A DNA stretch of 64,000 nt. Source: Ectobius pallidus (Eukaryota; Arthropoda; Insecta; Blattodea; Ectobiidae). Each line of letters begins with the position of its first letter. The first letter of the stretch is position 1. The notes under the pieces were generated by a model. It made no database searches, was not told the origin of the DNA, and was given only the letters and a program-made list of their open reading frames with translations. A program made the position numbers and the translations under genes. The DNA lies in the NCBI GenBank assembly GCA_964059195.1, contig CAXKWD010000005.1, positions 92,579,882 to 92,643,881 of the forward strand. The letters run 5' to 3'. Shown here in pieces: positions 35,011 to 46,998 of this stretch.

Positions 35011-35992
35011 AAGTGGAGGGAAAGGAAATAAACATTAAATCCATGTCTGGGATATTAATACAAGTAAGAATCAGCTTGAAAAATTTTATGTCATAACCGG
35101 GATTTGAACACGGATCTTCAGCTTAACGCGCTGATGCTCTACCATTGAACTACCATGACAACATGCCAGTACAACATCAAATTCCTCAACTGATTCAGAT
35201 TACAAGGCAACCCACGGGAGGTTTCTCCGTTGAGAACACACATCCAATGGTGTCCTACATTTGTAGGTACTTTGAAGCCAAGTTATTATTTATATACTAT
35301 TAATTAAGTGGAGGGAAAGGAAATAAACATTAAATCCATGTCTGGGATATTAATACAAGTAAGAATCAGCTTGAAAAATGTTATGTCATAACCGGGATTT
35401 GAACACTGATCTTCAGCTTAACGCGCTGATGCTCTACCATTGAGCTACCATGACAACATGCCAGTACAACATCAAATTCCTCAACTGATTCAGATTACAA
35501 GGCAACCCACGGGAGGTTTCTCCGTTGAGAACACACATCCAATGGTGTCCTACATTTGTAGGTACTTTGAAGCCAAGTTATTATTTATATACTATTAATT
35601 AAGTGGAGGGAAAGGAAATAAACATTAAATCCATGTCTGGGATATTAATACAAGTAAGAATCAGCTTGAAAAATTTTATGTCATAACCGGGATTTGAACA
35701 CGGATCTTCAGCTTAACGCGCTGATGCTCTACCATTGAGCTACCATGACAACATGCCAGTACAACATCAAATTCCTCAACTGATTCAAATGTAGGACACC
35801 ATTGGATGTGTGTTCTCAACGGAGAAACCTCCCGTGGGTTGCCTTGTAATCTGAATCAGTTGAGGAATTTGATGTTGTACTGGCATGTTGTCATGGTAGC
35901 TCAATGGTAGAGCATCAGCGCGTTAAGCTGAAGATCCGTGTTCAAATCCCGGTTATGACATAAAATTTTTCAAGCTGATTCTTACTTGTATT
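35011..35992. repeat. SINE array: two and a half tandem units plus one inverted unit
   Basis: Units of 295 bp begin at 35011, 35306 and 35601 (minus orientation). The third stops near 35787 and is followed by a plus-oriented partial unit to 35992. The whole is flanked by the 12-bp duplication aatgggataagt (34999-35010, 35993-36004). Each unit contains a tRNA-like cloverleaf (35090-35160, 35385-35455, 35680-35750 minus; 35890-35960 plus) with all four arms and Asn-type GTT at the anticodon position, but C at position 33. Confidence 0.88.
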
Positions 35993-36247
35993 AATGGGAT
36001 AAGTGCTTTGTGCTCAAGTTGACATTTATCCTGTTGTTTGACTGCCAGATTGAATTTTGCGACCGAACAATGGGACAAGCACCAGCTGCTCAAGGTGGCA
36101 TTTTCTTCTTGTTCAGCTCACAATTCAAATATACTACGGCTGCATGAGAACTGTAAAATAATCACCAGTATTATCACTCGCACCTATTACTGGTACTAAG
36201 TTTATAGCTAAACAGTTTGTGAACACATAATTTCCTATAAATGCAAG

Positions 36248-36513
36248 TAAGTAAGAGTAAAGTGGTTCCTATTACAGGCCATGAAGGCCCAGAGGATGAA
36301 GGTGGTAAGGTTGTCAGCCTTACGCACCGGCCGCCTTTACCCCCAGGATTGCTCCTGGTACTCATTTCTGTTAGAGGCTGAGTCGACCCCAGGGCCATAG
36401 TGCCACCAGAAGGATTAGGCCTATTGAAAAACTCCAATGACCTCATCGGGGATCGAACCCGCGACCTTCCGGTTTGTAGCACAGCGCCTCAACCACTACG
36501 TTACAGCGTACCC
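36248..36513 (-). repeat. tRNA-derived SINE (266 bp) with 14-bp target duplication
   Basis: Flanked by cctataaatgcaag at 36234-36247 and 36514-36527. Minus-strand head contains acgtagtggttgaggcgctg (A box) and gcgggttcgatcccc (B box); the body includes ggtggcactatggccctggg. The minus frame through the body (GGTMALGSTQPLTEMSTRSN) is of a kind I remember from cockroach hypothetical proteins, which are probably mis-annotated SINEs. Tail (cttactt)n at the 36248 side. Confidence 0.92.
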
Positions 36514-36682
36514 CCTATAAATGCAAGGAATGTTCATAAAAAATACCTGGGTTAGCGTAAGGAAGATACTGTCGAATGTTTCAAACTCTAAAAACCACAA
36601 CTTTATTTTTACCATTCTGCAAAACATAGAAGGGAGGGAACAAGCTCCCCAGAGGGATAATCTTGAGGGGGACTTAAAAATA

Positions 36683-36940
36683 CAGTGCGCCCGAGAATAT
36701 TCTCCGCAGCGGCTACTTGTTGGAGAGGCAGCTAGCTGCAGCAGTTAAGTTGGTACTCACCACAGCCGATCATAGCAGGTGCTGGAAGTGCACCCATTGG
36801 TAAAGTGACAATGACCTTTGCCTGCCTGCATACACAGCTGGTGGTTTGTTTTTATAAAAGCTAGTGTTGCCAACGTAACTGCTGCAGCTAGCCCTCTCTC
36901 CAGCAAATAGCAACTGCGGAGAATGTTTTCGGGCGCACTG
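36683..36940. mobile_element. TA-flanked MITE (258 bp)
   Basis: Ends cagtgcgcccgagaatattc and gaatgttttcgggcgcactg with TA at 36681-36682 and 36941-36942; inner words ctccgcag / ctgcggag and gctagctgcagcag / ctgctgcagctagc extend the inverted repeat. GC-rich ends in an AT-rich setting. Non-coding. Confidence 0.9.
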
Positions 36941-36942
36941 TA

Positions 36943-37484
36943 CTTCCTACCATAAATGATCAGGGAATGAGACTAAGTTATAGAGGAATTCCAGAAACTA
37001 CTAAGCAAAGTGGCTATAGAGAGAGGGACTGGAAATAAAATATTTATCCATGCGTTAAGTAAGGGAAACTATGCTCCGGAATTTAATTGGCTGGTGTATA
37101 TTAATGAGAACCTGCAGGAGGGAAGTGACCAGGCATTTAAACGACCAGTTTGAGGGGTTAAAAGATATTACGGTATATATGAAGTAAAATTGTTATGAAA
37201 TATGAACATATGCTACTACCTATTTCTTTCCTTCTTTCATTGAGATTCCATTTTTGTGTTTGCATGTTTCAAAACAACACATGATTGCTTCTGTTGAATT
37301 GTAAATGTTATAGTGTATATTAGGTTCATGACATACATCTGTGTCTTGGATTAATGTTAGTGTTTTCGTCGTGAATGGGCTATCTTTTTTTATTAGTTAT
37401 ATTTCAAATTGAGAGTTGAAATTAGGATTTTAAAATAAATTGTTGCTTGAGAATGTAATATGCTTTAAATTATATAATTTGCAG
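36943..37484. other. Intron 9 right end, unassigned
   Basis: AT-rich sequence leading to the exon 10 acceptor; nothing recognised. Confidence 0.5.
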
Positions 37485-37641
37485 AACAACATGTTACTAA
37501 TTGAAGATGAAGAACCAACTTTAGAAGACCTGGGAATTGTTGATGAAGATCAGTTATTGATAGAAGTAAGAAACAAAGATCTCACTTGGCCAGAAGAAAT
37601 GGGGTCACTTGCAATGCCAGTGCAGGATAAACGAAAGCAGG
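37485..37641 (+). CDS. USP32: USP32 exon 10: ubiquitin-like domain, second part
   Basis: Acceptor tataatttgcag, donor gtaagt. The product reads NMLLIEDEEPTLEDLGIVDE, DQLLIEVRNKDLTWPEEM and a basic KRKQ. The LEDLGIxDExxLxIEVRNKDxxWPEEM run closely matches USP32. It ends in phase 1, giving Val-Pro-Thr-Glu-Lys across the junction with exon 11. Confidence 0.96.
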
Positions 37642-37736
37642 GTAAGTTAAGAAAACTGTGTTATTGCTAAAAAACACATAAAAACCTCACTTAGGAATAA
37701 CTACCTTAGAACATAACGTTTCAAGCTCTTTTGCAG

Positions 37737-37965
37737 ATAATTACAGAACGAAATGCAGTTTACAGTTGCGATATTAATAATTTAGTCATTAACTCGACAG
37801 ATGTTTTACAAATATATTTTTAGGTGTCAGAATGTTGGTTAAAACTGGCTATACATTATGTCTGCTTTGATTTTTCTGTCAAGTCTTCAATGAAATAGTT
37901 ATATTTTTGACTGTGAAATGCTGTATTATAATTTCATTCTTTTTGAAGACATGTTTCCTTTATGC
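37737..37965. repeat. Intronic direct duplication, copy 1
   Basis: Aligns with 38976-39206 in the same orientation along its whole length (words tgcagtttacagtt, atgttttacaaatatatttt, taggtgtcagaatgttg, tacattatgtctgcttt, attctttttgaaga). Indels and substitutions are scattered, so the duplication is not recent. It starts about 95 bases after exon 10. Confidence 0.85.
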
Positions 37966-38117
37966 TCTCAGTTGGTCTTGCTGGATGCTTTGTAATCCTT
38001 TTGGTGGTGGATGGATATACCTACTGGTTCTTCGAAATTCATTATTCTGTTTTTTTTTTTTTTTTGCATTAACAGTTTCTTCCAGACTGGTAGAACGCTA
38101 TCCAAATAAATCTGCCC

Positions 38118-38400
38118 CGATATGAGTAGAATGTGTAGGGATTGAGCTATGCAGTGAAAGGTTACGGAGTTTATCGATAGATTTCAGTCTGAAATAGGCA
38201 TTCTACAAGTGAGGTTCTAGCAGAGGGGGCATTTTGAAGATGCACTTAAACTGTCAACGATATAAGATGTAACATTCAGTAGAAACACTCATCACCAATA
38301 CTAACAAAAGAAATGAACCAAACACCTACACTCAATAATACTGCTTTCTCTTAGAGTGAGAGAGGCTACACTGTAAACACATGATAATAATGAATAGAAA
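38118..38400. repeat. Interspersed repeat, copy 2
   Basis: Partner of the repeat at 4100-4440 in the same orientation. It lies between the two copies of the intron 10 duplication. Class unknown. Confidence 0.65.
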
Positions 38401-38499
38401 GCAGGGAGGGAAGGAGGAGAAGAATGATGTATTTGGAAGGAGGTGTGACTTCATGGTTTTTAATCTAAATCGACTTCTGTGCTGCGGCAGATTTATATT

Positions 38500-38730
38500 G
38501 CTCTAACAGTTGTGGCATTTCTACTGGTTTTCGTAGCCTGAGTTTTGTTCTATCTCATGCCATTCTTCCCCAAAATGTGCTGCTATTAATGATTTACGTG
38601 TTTGTTGGAATTTAATCTTTCTGAAATGTTCATTGAATCTTATTTCAGTGTTCATTTTTGTCTGTCCAATGTAAACCTTTTCACAGTTCGTACAGTTTAT
38701 TTGATAGATAAATGATTTTTATCCTAGGTA
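38500..38730 (-). mobile_element. Penelope-like element fragment (GIY-YIG region)
   Basis: Minus frame reads IYQINCTNCEKVYIGQTKMN, TEIRFNEHFRKIKFQ and SLIAAHFGEEWHE. IYQINCxxCxxVYIGQT is the GIY-YIG signature of Penelope-like elements, better preserved than in the 11572-11690 fragment. Truncated at both sides. Confidence 0.86.
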
Positions 38731-38975
38731 TATTCCCATCTTTATGTACGATAACATGATACAGGAGGTTCACTATTTTGTAATCTGATGTATCAGCTTA
38801 GCGACAATAATTCCATTTTTATTGGATAAAAGTCTTCAAAAGTTAAACTGTAAAATACCCATTCTACAAAATAGTTTTACAGAAGGACATAGGAAATATA
38901 GTTTACCAATGTGTTTTCACCACTAACGTTGACAGAATAGAATTGCAGTGGCCGTGGTTTTTTTCAGGCAGGTAA

Positions 38976-39206
38976 TTACAGAACTAAGTGCAGTTTACAG
39001 TTAAATATTAATAATTTACAGCCAGTAACTCTACAAATGTTTTACAAATATATTTTTAGGTGTCAGAATGTTGATTAAAAACTGGCTGTACATTATGTCT
39101 GCTTTAATTTTTATGTAGTCTTCAGTGAAATATAGGTAGTATATTAGTGACTGTGAAGTGCTGTATGATAATTTAATTCTTTTTGAAGATATGTATCCTT
39201 TATGCT
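38976..39206. repeat. Intronic direct duplication, copy 2
   Basis: See copy 1 at 37737-37965. This copy ends about 140 bases before the exon 11 acceptor. The 1.0 kb between the copies carries the repeat at 38118-38400 and a Penelope fragment. Confidence 0.85.
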
Positions 39207-39347
39207 CGCAAAACTTATTGTTCTCCATTCACCAGAGAGGCATAGAATTATTTGATACATGGACAGGTACATTTAAGTCTTAAATCTACTATGTACACAT
39301 TTACCCTTTGCAACATGACATCTTAGTTTGTTTGCTTTTTTTTTCAG

Positions 39348-39592
39348 TACCCACGGAGAAGGGGGCGACCGGTTTGAATAATCTGGGCAACACCTGCTTT
39401 ATGAATGCAGCATTACAGTGTGTTAGCAATACACGTGCCCTTACTCAGTATTTCACAGGCAATATGCATCTTTATGAGCTCAACCGAAACAATCCATTAG
39501 GAATGAAGGGACATATTGCTAAACGTTATGGAGATCTGATACATGATATTTGGAGCGGTACTGCTAAGACAATAGCTCCTTTGAAATTGAGG
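39348..39592 (+). CDS. USP32: USP32 exon 11: USP catalytic Cys box
   Basis: Acceptor ttttttttcag, donor gtaagt. The product reads TEKGATGLNNLGNTCFMNAA. The predicted nucleophile is the Cys of GNTC, codon 39395-39397. LQCVSNTRALTQYF and LYELNRNNPLGMKGHIAKRY follow, then DLIHDIWSGTAK and IAPLKLR. All Cys-box residues expected of an active USP are present. The exon lies ~140 bases downstream of the second copy of an intronic duplication (38976-39206). Confidence 0.97.
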
Positions 39593-39864
39593 GTAAGTTT
39601 TATTAAGTACTGGAAAATATTTCAGTGTTCCATGTCCTGAATTTAGTTTTTATTTTTCCTAATTTTCCTCTTTTTCTTTTCTCTCTTTTATTCTTCCCTT
39701 TTGTTCGTTTCTTTGGTTCTTTCTTTCTTACTTCGGTTATTTCTTTCCTTCAGTCCTTTCTTATGATCCCACTATGATAACTAATCAGGCCTTCAACTGC
39801 ACAGAGATGATCCATTGTGCTGCATTGCCAGATGTTGCATGACCTTTGGATACATTTATGCATT

Positions 39865-40005
39865 TATACTTCACTTTTTGTATAAATACCTGAACTAGTT
39901 TCAAAGACGATTGTCATTTGTAATCATCGTATTACTTTGATGATTTTGAATGACAATGGTCTTTGAAATTAGTTAAGGTATTTATACAAAAAGTAAAGAA
40001 TATGT
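39865..40005. repeat. Short foldback
   Basis: Words cactttttgtataaatacct and caaagacgattgtcatt on the left are inverted as attgtcattcaaaa-type, caatggtctttgaaatt and aggtatttatacaaaaagt on the right. Arms about 55-60 bp. Plan similar to the other Penelope-type foldbacks. Confidence 0.7.
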
Positions 40006-40259
40006 GCTAGATCCAACTCAATATTATATCCTGTACATTTGTGCATGCATAGATCCCTTTCTTTTAGCGGGAGCTCCTCCCAACTGAAGCATTTAAATTG
40101 TTCTCTTTTATTCATCAGTGACAGGCAGGATAATGTATGTTCAACATACTAATGGGATTTTATAATCTACCATTGAAGTGTACATGTCTATTTGTTCTTT
40201 AATCACATGACTGATCTTCATTATTCATGTGAGTGCATCTCAGAACAATTAAACCAATA

Positions 40260-40932
40260 CCGTATATACTCGAATACTACCCGCATATTTTTTAAAAAAA
40301 TCGCGAGAGAAAAACTGGGGTGCGGGTATTATTTGAATACTGGTCTCCTCTCATCTGAATTTCGACATTTTGTACTATATCGGCTCAATATAGCACGATG
40401 CTTTGTAGTAGTATCACAGTATAGTATAACAGTAGCGAAGTTGTAATTAAAGGAAAATAAGACAAAGAAAGTTCTTTCTAATGCACATGGTCTGCCATGA
40501 CTGGCCATGAAACAAAGCTTTACTTGTAGAGCCCGCCAAGCAAGTAACATTACAGTACAAGCAGAAGCACTAATTCGGGAAAAGTTCGGTGAATTTCCAC
40601 ACGACTTTGACCTTGAGTCGGACCAGTTGGACGTACGTCATCATGTGTGATTCCCGCTGATCAGCTGGAGAGTGTTGTTGTTGAAAGAGATGCAGCGCAT
40701 ATAAGATGGCGAGATTTCCAGCTGGCTGTTACCATGTTATTTTTAAAATTACATTTTAGCCTACCATATGTGATTCTTTTATGATATGTAAAGTTAATTA
40801 TAACTGTTTAATCAAGAATAAACCTGGCAAAATAATTTTATATAGAGGCCTATAATTTTTTTTTCAAGTTTCCTTTCGAAAAATTTGGGTGCGGGTATTA
40901 TTCGGAGGCGGGTAGTATTCGGGTATATATGG
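40260..40932. mobile_element. TA-flanked MITE (673 bp)
   Basis: Ends ccgtatatactcgaatacta and tagtattcgggtatatatgg, flanked by TA (40258-40259, 40933-40934). Subterminal ggtgcgggtattatt occurs in direct orientation near both ends (40319 and 40890). No transposase. Confidence 0.86.
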
Positions 40933-40999
40933 TATACATCTCACTCTGCATTGACATTCATTTTCTTTCAAATGTCATCTTCATAATTCACTTAGCTGG

Positions 41000-43133
<2,134 letters not shown>

Positions 43134-43364
43134 TGAATTTATTTACACAAGAGTTTATAAACAATTTTGTAATAATAGCACTCTTGTGTTTCTGTTTCTG
43201 GTAGACACAGTACTTATGGGATCAGGTAATAGGTGCTGCAGTTGGACACAGATGTCTAACTCAGCACTTCACATTTCACAACTGAATTCACCTTTGCCTT
43301 TTTGAAGTTTCCCTTGTATGGGCCTTAACGATATATATGCATCACCTTAATTTTAAGTGTTCTT

Positions 43365-43468
43365 TTCAGGAGGGAGAGCCAACAATGTGGTGCACTCCTA
43401 TGGAGCTGGAGATGTTGGTAGATCTGCACTCTAGACTCCAGCTCATTGAGCAAAGCAGTATTCTAGAG
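43365..43468 (+). pseudogene. Coding-like fragment, left half (unidentified)
   Basis: After tcttttcag, the frame reads EGEPTMWCTPMELEMLVDLH, SRLQLIEQSSILE and is then cut by the hAT element at 43469. The right half continues in the same frame after the element. I do not recognise the protein. It is not part of the known USP32 order (exon 12 joins directly to exon 13). It may be a retrocopy piece, an unrecognised exon or chance. Confidence 0.4.
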
Positions 43469-43485
43469 CAGTGGTTCCCTAACTT

Positions 43486-43626
43486 TTAGGTAGATTTTCG
43501 AAGAAAAATCTACCTATTGCAATGGATACCACTTTATGATTTTCGAAAAATTCTTTCATATCTTTACGTTTCATGCTCCCCTAAGTACGAAACCACCGCC
43601 CGTTCAAAAAAAAATTTTGTGATATT

Positions 43627-43663
<37 letters not shown>

Positions 43664-44938
43664 CTTTACACGATAGCGGCCGTAATTTTGAAGATATTTG
43701 AACCAAATTTTATTATGTTATTTCTAGGCCCAATAGTTCGGACAAGTTCGTTAATGGGCAAAATTGGCCCAAGGGGGTGGTCGGGGGAGGGGGTTGAAAT
43801 TTTAAAACATTTATATCTCGGCCCCTATGAAGTATAGAGGGAAACTTTGTTTGAATAAATTCGAGTACTCCCTATGGAGTTCACAGTGACACCAACAATT
43901 CGGGAGTTCGAGTGAGGGTGGGGGTGGGGGATGAAAATTCGAAACTTTTGAAACCACGTCTTGTGGGGTATCGTTGAAAAGCTCTTGATGAGTACTCTAC
44001 AAATCAATAAATAGTTTCTTGATAGCTCTCATATGACGCGAGATTTTAATGTTTGAAAATAATAACACTTAAAAGAATTATTATAATATCATAATTTTGT
44101 CTTGTTTAGCGGCTTTGCTAATTTTATTCATTGTTGATCTAGCGCACGGCCTCCCAGAATATTATATCCTATTCTTGTTGTCAAAACAAATGATTGTAGG
44201 CTCTTCCTCTTTACTGAATTCAGTTCTTATTACTGCAGGTTTACCATGCCAAGGCTAAAGAAAAAATCCCTTTAGGCAGGCCTACAGGCGGAGGTAGATT
44301 TCGAAGTGCTTTTGGTTTAATTTATTGTCGCTGCATAGCACTCTTCTTCTTTAGCCTTGGCATGGCAAACCTGCAGTAAAGAGGAAGAGCCTACAATCAA
44401 TTGTTTTGACAACAATAATAGGATATAATATTCTGGGAGGTCGTGCGCAAGATCAGCAATGAATAAAATTAGCAAAGCCGCTAAACAAGACAAAATTATG
44501 ATATTATAATAATTCTTTCAAGTGTTATTATTTTCAAACATTAAAATCTCGCGTCATATGAGAGCTATCAAGAAACTATTTATTGATTTGTAGAGTACTC
44601 ATCAAGAGCTTTTCAACGATACCCCACAAGACGTGGTTTCAAAAGTTTCGAATTTTCATCCCCCACCCCCACCCCCACCCCCACCCTCACTCGAACCCCC
44701 GAATCGTTGGTGTCACTGTGAACTCCATAGGGAGCACTCTAATTTATTCAAACAAAGTTTCCCTCTATACTCCATAGGGGCCGAGATATACATTTTTAAA
44801 AATTTCAACCCCCTCCCCCGACCACCCCCTTGGGCCAATTTTGCTCATTAACGAACTTGTCCGAACTATTGGGCCTAGAAATAACATATTAAAATTTGGT
44901 TCAAATATCTTCAAAATTACGGCCGCTATCGTGTAAAG

Positions 44939-44987
<49 letters not shown>

Positions 44988-45203
44988 TCACAAAATTTTT
45001 TTTTGAACGGGCGGTGGTTTCATACTCAGGGGAGCATGAAACGTAAAGATATGAAAGAATTTTTCGAAAATCATAAAGTGGTATCCATTGCAATAGGTAG
45101 ATTTTTCTTCGAAAATCTACCTAAAAGAGTACTATGCAGCGACAATAAATTAAACCAAAAGCACTTCGAAATCTACCTCCGCCTGTAGGCCTGCCTAAAG
45201 GGA
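43486..45203 (-). mobile_element. Helitron/Helentron-like element, copy C (outer)
   Basis: Minus orientation; its left part 43486-44266 ends inside the word ggctaaagaa and resumes at 45125 with gagtactatgcagcgacaat, ending tccc at 45203. In copy A the same junction is contiguous (ggctaaagaagaagaatgct), which proves that copy D inserted into C. Confidence 0.8.
44267..45124 (+). mobile_element. Helitron/Helentron-like element, copy D (nested in C, inverted)
   Basis: Starts TCCCTTTAGGCAGGCC and ends in hairpin plus CTAA, as copy B. Opposite orientation to C, making an inverted pair of about 780 bp. Its CCCCCA tract (about 44662-44688) has more units than copy B, and its TA microsatellite (44939-44985) is longer. 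Confidence 0.8.
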
Positions 45204-45625
45204 TTTTTTGTCCTGAGACCCACCTTCACCTAGAAATATTTTTACGACCCACAACTACATAACGATAACCAATATAGGCTATATAAAAAAATTTTCACAA
45301 CCCACTACTACAATATGATAACCATCTGTTTTTCATATGCCTTTCAATAGTTTTATTGTGTTCAAATGCCCTGCTGAGAAAACACAGTTGAAATAAAAAT
45401 GGTAAAGATTATTTCAATTTATGTTTTTATAAATAGATTTAGTTATTAACTTTGTACTTAGTAGCAATAAAAGTTTCCTTCAGCTATGGAAGTTTTGTTT
45501 GGATTCTTTAAATTAAACACTCTTTCCTTATATTGAAAACAAGTTTAATTTTTCCCGCCCTTTTCGTGACCCACCGAAATTGCTCCTGCGACCCACCAGT
45601 GGGTTTGGGAACCACTGTTCTAGAG

Positions 45626-45736
45626 CAAAAACCTGCAGACTTCATTGGCTCTGTAAGAGTGCACCTCATTGCTGACTACACCTTACGATATCTCATGTAT
45701 AGACTCACCCTTGTTTTTGCAGAAAAAGACAAGTGA
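45626..45736 (+). pseudogene. Coding-like fragment, right half (unidentified)
   Basis: Continues the frame of 43365-43468 directly after the hAT target duplication: QKPADFIGSVRVHLIADYTL, RYLMYRLTLVFAEKDK, stop at 45734-45736. Joined, the frame is open for about 70 codons. No family recognised. Confidence 0.4.
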
Positions 45737-46320
45737 ATATGGTATTTAATTGCAGTGTGAATATCGGATGATGACAGTAATCTTTTTATGAAACATCCGT
45801 TGATTCCTAATGTAATCGAAGCTTCAAAAAATTCATCAGTGCTGAAGAAGTCTCTATAAACACGTTAAGAGCAATGAGAGTGGTTTTGCAAAATGGTTTC
45901 CAGCAGTGCTTCCAAATGCTATATGTTATTTGTTGACAGCAGTGTGTCCCTGCAGAAAGAAACGTTTTGAAAGAAATGCTGTATGAAGCAATAGGTAGAG
46001 CAGTTGGTGTTGTTTCTATAGAGGAAAATCTGTCCTGGTAGGAACCGAATCCAGGTTTTGACATCTAGATCATTAGGTTCCCACAGGACTTAACTTTCCC
46101 ATTACAAATCTTTTTCTAATCCTTATTGAATTTGTTATGTAAGAAAACCTGTCATTTAGTAATGTGACTGAAAGTGTTTTTAAATTTAAAAACCTAGAAT
46201 CAGGGTTAGATGCATCCTTGCTACACTGTAGATGTATGAGGTTGCATCAGTGCACAAAGCTGAAAACCTGGGTTTGCTTTCAACCCTGGACAAAAATTTT
46301 CCTCTTTAGAATACAATGTA
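45737..46320. other. Intron 12, unassigned stretch
   Basis: Possible decayed transposase text (AMRVVLQNGFQQCFQ near 45870) but too broken to assign. No ends recognised. Confidence 0.4.
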
Positions 46321-46612
46321 CAGTGCGTCTCAGTCAGATTGCACTCGCTTGCCGCGTTCCGTGCTTCTCTTGTGATGACTCAACAATCGGAATTTCCTGT
46401 CACAATGCCAAAAATGTGTGGATGTAGGAAGAGGACATTTCCAACACCTTCTGTAATAAGGAAGGTGCCTATTTTCATTATTTTCATTGTCGCGTACGGA
46501 TGAAGTCAGTCAACTGCCGGGCAGTTCCTTTGCCGCATACCAGGGATAGGAGCGTCATCTGGGGGGAACTCAACGCACGGCGCTGGATGCAATCTGACTG
46601 AGACGCACAGCG
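46321..46612. mobile_element. TA-flanked MITE (292 bp)
   Basis: Ends cagtgcgtctcagtcagatt / aatctgactgagacgcacag, TA at 46319-46320 and 46613-46614 (two extra bases at the right end). Relatively GC-rich interior, no coding. Confidence 0.88.
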
Positions 46613-46788
46613 TATTTTCATTAAATTGAGACTGAAAACCTGTCATTAGCTAAATATAGAGTACTTTTTTTTTTTTTTTTTTTTTTTTGTGCATTTTATT
46701 AACAAAATCCAGAACTTTTTGAAGCTATTATGTATATATCTTGTACAAATTTTCGGCTCTTTTATTTAAGAAATATTTTCTGTTGCAG

Positions 46789-46963
46789 GCTTGGGAAAAT
46801 CACATTCTTCGTAATAAGTCTATCATTGTAGATTTATTCCACGGTCAGCTTAAATCGAAAGTTACGTGTAAAGTATGTGGACATGAAAGTGTACGGTTTG
46901 ATCCTTTCAACTATTTGTCCTTACCCCTACCTATGGAAAGCTATATCCATGTTCAGGTTATAG
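46789..46963 (+). CDS. USP32: USP32 exon 13: zinc-ribbon half of USP fingers
   Basis: Acceptor ctgttgcag, donor gtaagt. The product reads [40 protein letters not shown] and [16 protein letters not shown]. The CxxC pair is the first half of the structural zinc site of USP finger domains; the partner CxxC would be far downstream, outside the window. It ends in phase 1. A mariner relic begins 35 bases after the donor. Confidence 0.97.
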
Positions 46964-46998
46964 GTAAGTATTGCATATTATTGTATTTATGTATTCTA

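Larger units (their letters stand above)
43469..45617. mobile_element. hAT element hosting two Helitron-like copies
   Basis: 8-bp duplication ttctagag at 43461-43468 and 45618-45625; ends cagtggttccc / gggaaccactg fit YARNG. The outer hAT is about 430 bp of own sequence (43469-43485 and 45204-45617); the rest is the nested pair C and D. Right part contains gacccacc repeats. Confidence 0.9.

Noticed and set aside
35089..35161. tRNA-Asn gene
   Set aside because: The cloverleaf folds, but position 33 is C and the sequence is embedded in a repeated 295-bp SINE unit with its own target duplication.
36174..36482. 102-residue minus-strand open frame (GGTMALGSTQPLTEMSTRSN)
   Set aside because: It lies within a tRNA-derived SINE flanked by a 14-bp duplication, so it is not a host gene.
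44583..44851. Repeated open frames with His-Pro and Pro runs (PHPHPHPHPH, PPPPPPPP) in the Helitron-like copies
   Set aside because: They are translations of the CCCCCA tract; reading frames shift between copies and codon pattern gives no sign of selection.
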